From NCBI GenBank assembly GCA_015494435.1, contig WGBH01000154.1, forward strand, positions 1 through 13,673: 13,673 nt of DNA, read 5' to 3'. Below the pieces are notes generated by a model that was given only the letters and a program-made list of their open reading frames with translations, was not told the DNA's origin and did not search any database. This document shows, one piece after another, positions 6,906 to 13,673 of the stretch. The position numbers were made by a program, and so were the translations under genes. The number at the start of each line of letters is the position of its first letter. Positions within the stretch are counted from its first letter, which is position 1. Origin of the DNA: Thiotrichaceae bacterium (GTDB lineage Bacteria > Pseudomonadota > Gammaproteobacteria > Thiotrichales > Thiotrichaceae).

Positions 6906-8659
6906 AGCTTCTCCTGTTGCGTTGCCTCGAAGCTCTCTAGCATGGTTTTATAGTGTTGATTATTCTTTAATAATACTGAGTGTGTGCCTGTTTCAACCAC
7001 TTTTCCCTTTGCTAATACCACGATTAAATCAGAGGATTTAATCGTGTTTAAACGATGTGCAATGGTGATAACGGTACGGTTTTGGCTTAGTGTTTCTATA
7101 CTTTGCTGAATTAAGGTTTCACTTTGTGCGTCTAAGTTTGCAGTTGCCTCATCTAGGATCAATAACGGTGTATCTTTAAGAAAAGCGCGTGCTAATGCGA
7201 TACGTTGGATTTGTCCGCCTGATAAACCCTCTCCCCGTTCACCAATAAAGGTGTCATAGCGTTGCGGTAATGCCTGAATAAAATCAGTACAATTAGCTTC
7301 TGTTGCCGCTTGGCGCATAGCTTCATCGGAGGCTGTTGGATTGCCTAAGCGTATATTGTCAGCAATACTGCCATGAAACAAATAGGGGCGTTGTGGAACC
7401 CATGCCACTTGTTCGCGCCATGTTTCCAGATTTATGCTATTAAGATCAAGACCATTGACTAGAATACTACCTTGAGTGGATTGCACAAAACCGAGTAATA
7501 AATTCGCAATCGTGCTTTTACCTGCGCCACTTGCGCCCACTAAGGCGATACGTTGTTTTGCTTTAAATTCAATACTGACATTATTTAATGCTTGGCGCTT
7601 TCCTTCATAACAAAAACTCACCTGCTGAAATTGAATACTCAGTCCTGAAGGCGTATGCAATGCTGTGTGAATCGTATCTTGCGAGGTCTTTTTTTCTATT
7701 TTTGTGATCGGTGTTTCGAGTAATTCCAGCATTTTTTCTGCGGCTCCCACCGCTTCCATGCGCGCATGGTAGTGTGTGCCCATATTGCGTAAGGGTAAAT
7801 AAAACTCAGGGGCTAATAACAAGGCAAAGAAACCGAGCAAAAAGTCCATCTCACCATAAAAAAGTCGAAAACCAATAAAGACCGCGACTAAGGCAATACT
7901 GATGGTGGCAAGAAATTCGAGGGCTAATGAGGATAAAAATGCCACGCGTAATACCGACATGGTACTGCGTCGATATTCATTTGAAATACGCGCAATCACC
8001 TCTGCTTCATGTTTGGAGGTGTTAAATATTTTGAGCGTGGTTAAACCTTGAATCATATCCAGAAAATGCGCGCTCATCCGCGCTAGTTTGCGCCACTGTT
8101 TTTTATTTAATTTTTCTGTGCCTTTGCCAATTAAAATCATAAACACAGGAATTAAGGGCGCGGTCACTACCATCACCAAACCTGAAAGCCAATCAATCGG
8201 GAAAATAAAAACAAGGATAGATAGCGGTACAAGCACCACCAAGGACATAGCAGGTAGGTAACGTGCATAGTAATTTTCTAACGCCTCAATACCATCGACT
8301 AAGGTGTTTACATGTCCACCACTGGCTTCAGTTCCTGTCGTCACAGGGCCTAAATGTTGAATATGACGGTGTAAGCGGTCACGTAACTGTCGTTTTATTT
8401 TTGCAGAAGCATGGAAAGCGGCTTGCTCAGAAGCCCAAGCCAATATAGAACGCAGCATAAAAACAGCGAATAAAGCCCATAGCCAATGTTGTACCGCAAA
8501 GAGTGATTGTTTTTCAAAGATAACGTCATTGATAGCGTTCGCTAAAAACCACGCTTGGGCGATGAGTAAAAAACCTGAGAGTAGACCTAAGGCAATGGAT
8601 ACCTGTAGCCAACGGGCGATTAGATTTTTTTGTGATGCTAAGAATTTGGGAATGCTCAT
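6902..8659 (-). CDS. cydD: Thiol (cysteine/glutathione) ABC exporter subunit CydD
   Basis: CydD (585 residues, close to the E. coli length) is the partner of CydC in the heterodimeric inner-membrane exporter. Six membrane helices lie in about residues 15-290. The ATPase domain has Walker A GASGAGKST (375-383), Q-loop VPQRPYLF (421-428), signature LSGGQIQR (479-486), Walker B LLILDE (499-504) and H-loop His535. Unlike CydC here, it keeps the normal C-terminal KGKVVETGTH segment (551-560), so its nucleotide-binding domain is complete. It lies downstream of the cydABX terminator on the same strand, so it probably has its own promoter; the ribosome binding site (AAGTGA) is weak. Confidence 0.95.
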   Translation of the reverse strand: MSIPKFLASQKNLIARWLQVSIALGLLSGFLLIAQAWFLANAINDVIFEKQSLFAVQHWLWALFAVFMLRSILAWASEQAAFHASAKIKRQLRDRLHRHIQHLGPVTTGTEASGGHVNTLVDGIEALENYYARYLPAMSLVVLVPLSILVFIFPIDWLSGLVMVVTAPLIPVFMILIGKGTEKLNKKQWRKLARMSAHFLDMIQGLTTLKIFNTSKHEAEVIARISNEYRRSTMSVLRVAFLSSLALEFLATISIALVAVFIGFRLFYGEMDFLLGFFALLLAPEFYLPLRNMGTHYHARMEAVGAAEKMLELLETPITKIEKKTSQDTIHTALHTPSGLSIQFQQVSFCYEGKRQALNNVSIEFKAKQRIALVGASGAGKSTIANLLLGFVQSTQGSILVNGLDLNSINLETWREQVAWVPQRPYLFHGSIADNIRLGNPTASDEAMRQAATEANCTDFIQALPQRYDTFIGERGEGLSGGQIQRIALARAFLKDTPLLILDEATANLDAQSETLIQQSIETLSQNRTVITIAHRLNTIKSSDLIVVLAKGKVVETGTHSVLLKNNQHYKTMLESFEATQQEKL

Positions 8660-8687
8660 TGTGTTTTTTCACTTAATTCATTTTGGG

Positions 8688-8713
8688 CTTAATTTGATAC
8701 TAGCTAAATTAAG
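8688..8713. repeat. Inverted repeat upstream of cydD (operator candidate)
   Basis: A perfect 8-base inverted repeat (CTTAATTT and AAATTAAG) with a 10-base spacer lies 29 bases upstream of the cydD start. A possible -10 hexamer (TAGTAT on the - strand) falls in its spacer, the position expected for a repressor-controlled promoter. The arms are mostly A/T, and no known factor's consensus fits, so the role is unproven. Confidence 0.3.
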
Positions 8714-8735
8714 ATTCATACTTTTAATAAAATAA

Positions 8736-8770
8736 AAAGGCGTAGAACAACTTTGTTGCGCTACGCCTTT
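8736..8770 (-). terminator. Intrinsic terminator of the cydABX operon
   Basis: Perfect 10-base arms AAAGGCGTAG (8736-8745) and CTACGCCTTT (8761-8770) enclose a further four-base stem (CAAC/GTTG) with a TTT loop. Reading the - strand, the hairpin is followed by TTTTTATTTTATT, a good U-tract. It ends transcription of cydABX about 180 bases after cydX and separates it from cydDC. Confidence 0.85.
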
Positions 8771-8948
8771 ATTCATACATACAGACAATATAAAAAAGCT
8801 GAAATTTAGTCTTGTTTATCTAGCTAGACAGTTTTTGTAAACTCGTCTAAACGTTTAGCTTAACGCTTCACAGTTTTTACAAAGCGTCTTTAAAACATTC
8901 CAACGAGGTTATAAACCCCATCGGGCTAAGAAACAAATTAGTTAAACT
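8771..8948 (-). other. Structured 3' segment between cydX and its terminator
   Basis: No convincing gene is visible. The segment holds two degenerate direct copies of an ACAGTTTTTnnAAA...CGTCT unit (starting at 8828 and 8870, period 42), a perfect 12-base palindrome CTAAACGTTTAG at 8847-8858, and a six-base inverted repeat ACGCTT/AAGCGT at 8863-8868 and 8882-8887. It would be a folded 3' untranslated region of the cyd mRNA, or the remains of an old repeat or small gene. The best - strand reading frame is 14 codons without a ribosome binding site. Confidence 0.4.
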
Positions 8949-9056
8949 TTAGCTTTGTTCATCGTCATCTAAACCATGAACTTCTAACCATAATACATTA
9001 ATGATACCAAATGAACTGGCGAGTAGTACGCCTAACAACCATGCGAAATACCACAT
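8949..9056 (-). CDS. cydX: Cytochrome bd small subunit CydX
   Basis: A gene of 35 codons encodes MWYFAWLLGVLLASSFGIIN at the N-terminus, then a short acidic tail ending DDDEQS. The MWYFAWxLGxxLA start is the CydX/CbdX signature; E. coli CydX has 37 residues. CydX is a single-pass inner-membrane peptide that binds CydA beside the haems and stabilises the oxidase. It begins 12 bases after the cydB stop, with a strong AAGGAG overlapping that stop, and is the last gene of cydABX. No ybgE (cydZ) follows. Confidence 0.97.
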   Translation of the reverse strand: MWYFAWLLGVLLASSFGIINVLWLEVHGLDDDEQS

Positions 9057-9068
9057 AAATACATCTCC

Positions 9069-10214
9069 TTAGTAAAGTGAGTGATCATTCTTTTGAATGG
9101 ATCTAACCGTTTGTGCTCCCCACATTTTATTATAACACCAGCTAGTATACGCCATAATAATAGGCACAAAGACCACAGCTGCAAACAATGATACAGAAAT
9201 GGTTAATTCTGAACCTGTTGAGTCCCATGCAGTGAAACTGTGATTAGGATTCAGCGATGACGGCATAATAAAGGGAAACATTGAGAAACCAGTGGTTAAG
9301 ATGATGCCTGCAACACTGATACACGAGTTCAAAAAAGCCAATGTTGGTTTGCCTGCTTTCGCTAAGAATGCTGCACCAAAAGCCCCTAAAAGCCCCATCA
9401 CAGGCGCTATTACCATTAATGGATATTTGCTGTAGTTATCTAGCCATGCGCCAACGGCTACTTCAACTGTTTTTAAGGTTGGGTTAGCAACGCCACCTTG
9501 TTCTAAACCGCCTGTGACTCTCATACCATCAATACCAAAGGCTATCCAAATACCACCAACAGCAAAGAGTGCAATCACCACGATAGCAGCGAGACTGGCA
9601 ACTTTCCTAGCACGTAAATAGACATCTACATCAGAGCGCATCATAAGATAAGTTGCACCATGCATTAAGAACATTGCGATAGATAGCAAACCTGTCAGTA
9701 AAGCAAACGGGTGTAATAAATCTAAGAAGCCACCCTCCCATGATGCACGCATATAGTTATCAAATTGGAACGGTAAACCTAGTAATAAATTACCAACCGC
9801 AACGCCAAAAATAAGCGAGGGTACAACACCTGAGATAACGAGTACCCAATCCCATGTATTGCGCCATTTTTTATTAGGCAATTTAGAGCGGTAGTCGAAT
9901 GCAGGTGGACGTAGTATTAAAGAAAATAATAGGATCATCATGGCTAAATACATGCCTGAGAATGTAGTTGCATAAACATTAGGCCATACTGCAAAAATAG
10001 CGCCTGCTGCGAGAATAAGCCAAACTTGATTACCATCCCAATGCGGTGCGACAGCATTAATGGCGACACGTCGTTCGGCATCAGTTTTACCGACATAGCG
10101 AACCAGCATGGCAACGCCAAGGTCAAAGCCAACGGTTAATGCAAAACCTAGCCACAAGACTCCAATTAGAGCCCACCAAATAAATTTTATTGTTGCGTAA
10201 TCGAAAATTTCCAT
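9069..10214 (-). CDS. cydB: Cytochrome bd ubiquinol oxidase subunit II CydB
   Basis: CydB (381 residues; E. coli 379) is the membrane partner of CydA in the high-affinity terminal oxidase that moves electrons from quinol to oxygen. Family features are the start MEIFDYATIKFIWWALIGVL, the early motif GFDLGVAMLVR, NAVAPHWDGNQVWLI (about residues 53-67), LRPPAFDYRSK (about 101-111), and a late block SMFPFIMPSSLNPNHSFTAWD. Multiple hydrophobic helices fill the rest. It begins 12 bases after the cydA stop, and the intervening GGGGGGA serves as the ribosome binding site. The length and motifs indicate an intact subunit. Confidence 0.97.
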   Translation of the reverse strand: MEIFDYATIKFIWWALIGVLWLGFALTVGFDLGVAMLVRYVGKTDAERRVAINAVAPHWDGNQVWLILAAGAIFAVWPNVYATTFSGMYLAMMILLFSLILRPPAFDYRSKLPNKKWRNTWDWVLVISGVVPSLIFGVAVGNLLLGLPFQFDNYMRASWEGGFLDLLHPFALLTGLLSIAMFLMHGATYLMMRSDVDVYLRARKVASLAAIVVIALFAVGGIWIAFGIDGMRVTGGLEQGGVANPTLKTVEVAVGAWLDNYSKYPLMVIAPVMGLLGAFGAAFLAKAGKPTLAFLNSCISVAGIILTTGFSMFPFIMPSSLNPNHSFTAWDSTGSELTISVSLFAAVVFVPIIMAYTSWCYNKMWGAQTVRSIQKNDHSLY

Positions 10215-10226
10215 TATTGATCCCCC

Positions 10227-11825
10227 CTATATTAGGTCTTGAGTTATTGAAGGTTTAGCAGTATCGCTATTTCCTTTTGTTTCAAAGTGATAGCGTCCTG
10301 TATGTAAAGCACTAGGTCCTAAACGAGCAAACTTTAACATTAAGAAAACTTCGATGACTAACAACACGCTATATAAGGCGACAAACCCTATTAAACTATA
10401 TAACACATCATTATAGGTAAGGTTTGAGGAGGCAAGAGCCGTTGGTAATATTTCTCCTACTGCCCAAGGCTGGCGACCAAATTCGGCAACAAACCAACCT
10501 GACTCAATTGCTATCCACGGTAATGGTAGACCAATAAAGCAAATCCATAATAACCAGCGTTTCTTAAACGATGTGCGTTTAGCAGTAAAGAAGAACGCCA
10601 TTAAGAAAATAAACAACATCCCAACACCCGCACCGACCATAATACGGAAGGCGAAAAATAACGGAGCTACTTTTGGGATACTGTGTTCTGCCGCGTATTT
10701 AATTTGCTCTTCAGTCGCGTCAACGACATTAGGCGCATATTGTTTGAGCAATAAAGCATAGCCAAAGTCACCTTTTAGCTTTTCAAACATTGCTCTGTCT
10801 TCTTCTGTCGCTTCCTTTTTACGAATCTTCTCAAAGTAACTGTAAGCGACCATACCATTACGGATACGTGCCTCATGTTCTTTAATAATATCTTTTAAAC
10901 CTTTAACTTCTTCGGTTAAAGAACGGGTTGCGATAATCCCTAACGCATAGGGGATTTGTATTGCGGCATGGTTTTCTTGCGCGTCTTGATCAGGAATAGC
11001 AAAAGCGGTAAAGGCGGCAGGGGCTTTTTCAGTTTCCCATTCGGCTTCAATGGCAGCTAGCTTGTATTTTTGTACATCACCTGCTTCATAACCACTTTCA
11101 TCTCCCAGCAAAATAACTGAAAAAATAGCAGCGGTACCAAAACCTGCGGCAACTGCAAAGGAACGTTTAGCAAAACCAGTATCACGTCCTCTTAATAAAT
11201 ACCAAGCACTAATGCTTAATACAAACATCGAACCTGCAACATAACCACCTGCAACAGTATGAATAAATTTCACCTGTGCCACAGGGTTAAACAATATTTC
11301 GCTAAAACTAGTTAGCTCCATCCGCATGGTTTCGATATTAAGTTCTGCACCTACAGGATTTTGCATCCAACCATTTGCGATTAAAATCCAAAGTGCGGAA
11401 AGGTTTGTACCAATTGCCATTAACCATGTAACAGTCAAATGTTGTATGGAACTAAGGCGTTGCCAACCAAAAAAGAATAAACCAACGAAGGTTGATTCTA
11501 AGAAAAAGGCCATTAACCCTTCGATTGCTAATGGCGCACCAAAAATATCTCCCACATAATGTGAGTAATAAGACCAGTTTGTACCGAAGGAAAACTCCAT
11601 CGTTAAGCCTGTTGCAACCCCCATGGCAAAATTAATGCCAAAAAGTTTACCCCAAAACTTAACCATATCTTTATAAACTTGTTTCCCTGTCATAACATAG
11701 ACAGATTCCATAATAGCAAGAATAAAAGTCATGCCAATGGTCAACGGTACAAATAAAAAATGATATAGCGCAACAGTAGCAAACTGTATGCGCGATATAT
11801 CGACAACTTCTTCTACGGACATCAT
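10227..11825 (-). CDS. cydA: Cytochrome bd ubiquinol oxidase subunit I CydA
   Basis: CydA (532 residues) carries the three haems and the quinol site. His22 and His189 align with the b595 and b558 ligands (E. coli His19 and His186), and Glu102 and Glu110 with the conserved proton-path glutamates (E. coli Glu99 and Glu107). The quinol-binding loop shows GDESGYEAGDVQKYKLAAIE and is of the long E. coli type, with an insert rich in charged residues; GRQPW is present near the C-terminus. Two adjacent ATG codons start the frame. AGGAG at 11831-11835 lies five bases before the first and eight before the second, so the second (11822) may be the true start. First gene of cydABX, with a promoter visible upstream. 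Confidence 0.98.
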   Translation of the reverse strand: MMSVEEVVDISRIQFATVALYHFLFVPLTIGMTFILAIMESVYVMTGKQVYKDMVKFWGKLFGINFAMGVATGLTMEFSFGTNWSYYSHYVGDIFGAPLAIEGLMAFFLESTFVGLFFFGWQRLSSIQHLTVTWLMAIGTNLSALWILIANGWMQNPVGAELNIETMRMELTSFSEILFNPVAQVKFIHTVAGGYVAGSMFVLSISAWYLLRGRDTGFAKRSFAVAAGFGTAAIFSVILLGDESGYEAGDVQKYKLAAIEAEWETEKAPAAFTAFAIPDQDAQENHAAIQIPYALGIIATRSLTEEVKGLKDIIKEHEARIRNGMVAYSYFEKIRKKEATEEDRAMFEKLKGDFGYALLLKQYAPNVVDATEEQIKYAAEHSIPKVAPLFFAFRIMVGAGVGMLFIFLMAFFFTAKRTSFKKRWLLWICFIGLPLPWIAIESGWFVAEFGRQPWAVGEILPTALASSNLTYNDVLYSLIGFVALYSVLLVIEVFLMLKFARLGPSALHTGRYHFETKGNSDTAKPSITQDLI

Positions 11826-11855
11826 AAATTCTCCTAAGCTTAATTATAATATGGA

Positions 11856-11884
11856 TTTATACCACTACAGCAACCAATTGTCTA
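11856..11884 (-). promoter_or_regulatory. Sigma-70-type promoter of cydABX
   Basis: On the - strand, TAGACA (11879-11884) and TATAAA (11856-11861) each match the sigma-70 hexamers at five of six positions, with a 17-base spacer. Transcription would start near 11849, giving a leader of about 24 bases before cydA. A second A/T-rich candidate (TATAAT near 11845-11850) exists but has a poor -35 distance. Confidence 0.6.
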
Positions 11885-11911
11885 TTTTATACGCTATTTA
11901 TCGGAAAATAA

Positions 11912-11925
11912 TTGATATCTCGCAA
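11912..11925. promoter_or_regulatory. FNR/ANR-like half-conserved site upstream of cydA
   Basis: TTGAT-ATCT-CGCAA matches the FNR consensus TTGAT-N4-ATCAA at eight of ten defined bases: one half perfect, the other three of five. Its centre lies about 70 bases upstream of the predicted transcription start, a distance at which FNR-family activators can work. The oxidase is a classic FNR/ANR target. The weak second half keeps confidence low. Confidence 0.3.
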
Positions 11926-11938
11926 GAACTAGTCTACC

Positions 11939-13645
11939 TCACATCATTAGATGTATGAGATAACCTTGCGAGCCTCGACGTTGAACAAACTGTTGATAAA
12001 TATCATCAAATGATCTGGGTACAGAGGTTATTACTGATTCAAGCGACAATAATTGTTTTGCCCACGCCATTGTTTTAGGAAAGTCATGTTCGTTATACAA
12101 CTCAATACGTTTATTTAAATAGTCCATTCGCATAAAGAGTGGTGCATAAGTTGAATCAACTAAAGTGAATAAATCACCCACAAAATAAGGTGCACGATTT
12201 TTCATCTGTTCTTCTAATCGTGCTAGGTTTTCTAAAAAACTGCTGTGAATTGCTTCATAAGCAGACTGATCGCTCGCAGAAATCATACCCGTTAATTGAC
12301 TCAACATGGTTGAACCAAACTCAATCCAACTGCGACATAAGGCGCGCTCGACAGGATCAGAAGGAAGCATTTTTTTATTTGAAATTGATGCGATCAGTTC
12401 ATTAATAACCGATGATTCAAAGATAGTGGTTTTGCCATCGACACGTAAAATCGGTACTTTTCCAAAAGGTGACACCTCTGCAAACCAATCAGGCAAGTTA
12501 TCAGGGTCAAGATAGGTTAGTTTATGCGGTATATCACTATGCTGGAGTGATATTGCCCCACGTTGTGCAAAAGGACAAAAATCAAACATAATCAGCTCTA
12601 AATCCAGTGATTTTGCAGTATCAAATGGCCACGCCTTTATACCACCCTCAATCACAATCGCATTCACATCTTGTTGACGTAGTAATAATGCGGCGGCTGA
12701 GGCACGTAAACCAGCGGCACATAACACCAAATACTCTTTGTTTTTATCTAAAGTTGCAATATGGTTACGCAAATCGGGCAAAGGAATAAGCAGAGACCCT
12801 GGAATAAAGCTTTCTTCGTACTCTTCCTCATAGCGAACATCAATAATTTCTGCACCTTTATTCACCATTGTTTGCGCAACTTCAGGGCTTACCGAACGCA
12901 AGGCAGGTGTTGAGACTAACTCATCGAAATCGGCTTTTGATAATTTTAGTAATATGCCATCGGTAGTCATAAAGATCGACGCATTGCGCGCACCGCCAAT
13001 AATCAATGCTTCTTCGCCAAAGGTATCGCCGCTACCTAGCAATGCTACCATTTTTGGTTCGTCATCCTTCAAATTTTCACGCCAAACTTCTGCCTCACCT
13101 TTCAGCAAAATAAAGAACGCATCGGCACTTGAACCTTGTTTAATAATTTCATCGCCTTTAGCAACACCCACCTCTTGACAACGTCTAGCTGCTTTTTCAA
13201 CCACACTAATGGGTAATAAGCGAAATACTTTGGTAGACTTCAAAAACATCAAACGTTCTATTAACAGTTCATCGTCGCCTACTTCGGCAGAATCCGAAAT
13301 ATTTTTTAACGACAAATAATCATTAATAAGTGAGGTATCTATATGACATATCGTAGCGCTACTATCGGTACTGACTGTTATCGCATTATTAAACAAAATA
13401 GGTTGCGCATCTATTTGAGATGCAGATACATTGCTATTTTTGTTGTTTGAAAAATAGGCAGACCCTTTTACTACAAATAAAGAGTCTTCATTACTCGCAG
13501 GTTGGATATTAAAGCTTTCTCCACCTTTAATTTCAAAAATACGCAGGGCATCACTCGCACCTTTGAGCATTTCGAAAGTAAATTGGGTAAAGGGATAATA
13601 GTTTTTAGCTAAAAAAGCCAAGGCACGGTTCTTTCTATTCATCAT
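11939..13645 (-). CDS. Cyclic-nucleotide-binding / rhodanese / glutathione-S-transferase fusion protein
   Basis: This protein of 568 residues joins four parts. Residues 1-125 are unassigned but look like a degenerate beta-roll (SLFVVKGSAYF). Residues 132-250 form a cyclic-nucleotide-binding domain with the phosphate cassette GDTFGEEALIIGGARNASI, keeping the family Glu and Arg220. Residues 252-342 are a single rhodanese domain with active-site loop CAAGLR (Cys309), which can carry sulfane sulfur. Residues 349-568 are a GST: CPF at 357-359 like omega/SspA-type proteins, the cis-proline KVPIL (396-400) and FESS (409-412) for glutathione contacts. There is no helix-turn-helix, signal peptide or membrane segment, so it is a cytosolic effector rather than a transcription factor. 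AGAGAG precedes the start. Domain calls are firm; the function is inferred, and binding of cAMP/cGMP is not proven. Confidence 0.85.
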   Translation of the reverse strand: MMNRKNRALAFLAKNYYPFTQFTFEMLKGASDALRIFEIKGGESFNIQPASNEDSLFVVKGSAYFSNNKNSNVSASQIDAQPILFNNAITVSTDSSATICHIDTSLINDYLSLKNISDSAEVGDDELLIERLMFLKSTKVFRLLPISVVEKAARRCQEVGVAKGDEIIKQGSSADAFFILLKGEAEVWRENLKDDEPKMVALLGSGDTFGEEALIIGGARNASIFMTTDGILLKLSKADFDELVSTPALRSVSPEVAQTMVNKGAEIIDVRYEEEYEESFIPGSLLIPLPDLRNHIATLDKNKEYLVLCAAGLRASAAALLLRQQDVNAIVIEGGIKAWPFDTAKSLDLELIMFDFCPFAQRGAISLQHSDIPHKLTYLDPDNLPDWFAEVSPFGKVPILRVDGKTTIFESSVINELIASISNKKMLPSDPVERALCRSWIEFGSTMLSQLTGMISASDQSAYEAIHSSFLENLARLEEQMKNRAPYFVGDLFTLVDSTYAPLFMRMDYLNKRIELYNEHDFPKTMAWAKQLLSLESVITSVPRSFDDIYQQFVQRRGSQGYLIHLMM

Positions 13646-13673
13646 TGCTCTCTCTAGGGGGTCACTGCCATTG

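Noticed and set aside
8893..8948. 14-codon - strand frame after cydX (begins MGFITS)
   Set aside because: No ribosome binding site and no hydrophobic segment; does not resemble CydZ/YbgE or another oxidase subunit.
11939..13645. Calling the fusion protein a CRP-type transcription factor
   Set aside because: The cyclic-nucleotide domain is followed by rhodanese and GST domains, and no helix-turn-helix is present.
1..13673. CRISPR arrays, tRNA or rRNA genes, transposases, attachment sites
   Set aside because: Scanned by eye on both strands; no regular spaced repeats, cloverleaf-like sequence or transposase motifs were seen.

Overview
The window looks like chromosome from a low-GC gammaproteobacterium. 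CydA, CydB, CydX and CydDC are close to the Escherichia coli type, and the sequence is A/T-rich with short intergenic gaps. The combination of a non-flagellar type III secretion core, a YbiB/TrpD2-type protein and cytochrome bd recalls sulfur- or methane-oxidising gammaproteobacteria. That placement is impression only; no marker gene is present to settle it.

Region 1 (1-5152, + strand). A TrpD2/YbiB-family nucleic-acid-binding protein (144-1154) is followed by a hairpin and then by five tightly packed genes, sctQ-sctR-sctS-sctT-sctU (1349-5152). They encode a C-ring/sorting-platform protein and the four other export-apparatus proteins of a type III secretion system (T3SS). Apart from the 22-base sctR-sctS gap, neighbouring genes overlap by 1-8 bases, so this is one translationally coupled operon. 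SctV, the SctN ATPase, the secretin, the rings and the needle are not here. sctQ carries a well-placed internal start that would yield a separate C-terminal SPOA domain of 88 residues. SctU lacks the NPTH self-cleavage motif.

Region 2 (5226-13645, - strand). Read in transcription order from high to low coordinates: a 568-residue fusion of cyclic-nucleotide-binding, rhodanese and glutathione-S-transferase domains; a promoter region; the cytochrome bd quinol oxidase operon cydA-cydB-cydX; a structured 3' segment ending in a strong hairpin terminator; and cydD-cydC, encoding the heterodimeric ABC exporter of cysteine/glutathione needed for cytochrome bd assembly. cydX is a 35-codon gene. cydC ends early and lacks the usual last ~25 residues.

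The two halves converge at 5153-5225. Region 2 reads as a coherent respiration and thiol-homeostasis block: a low-oxygen oxidase, its thiol exporter, and next to them a protein joining a ligand-sensing domain to sulfane-sulfur and glutathione domains. The most unusual items are the SctU without NPTH and the sensor-rhodanese-GST fusion.
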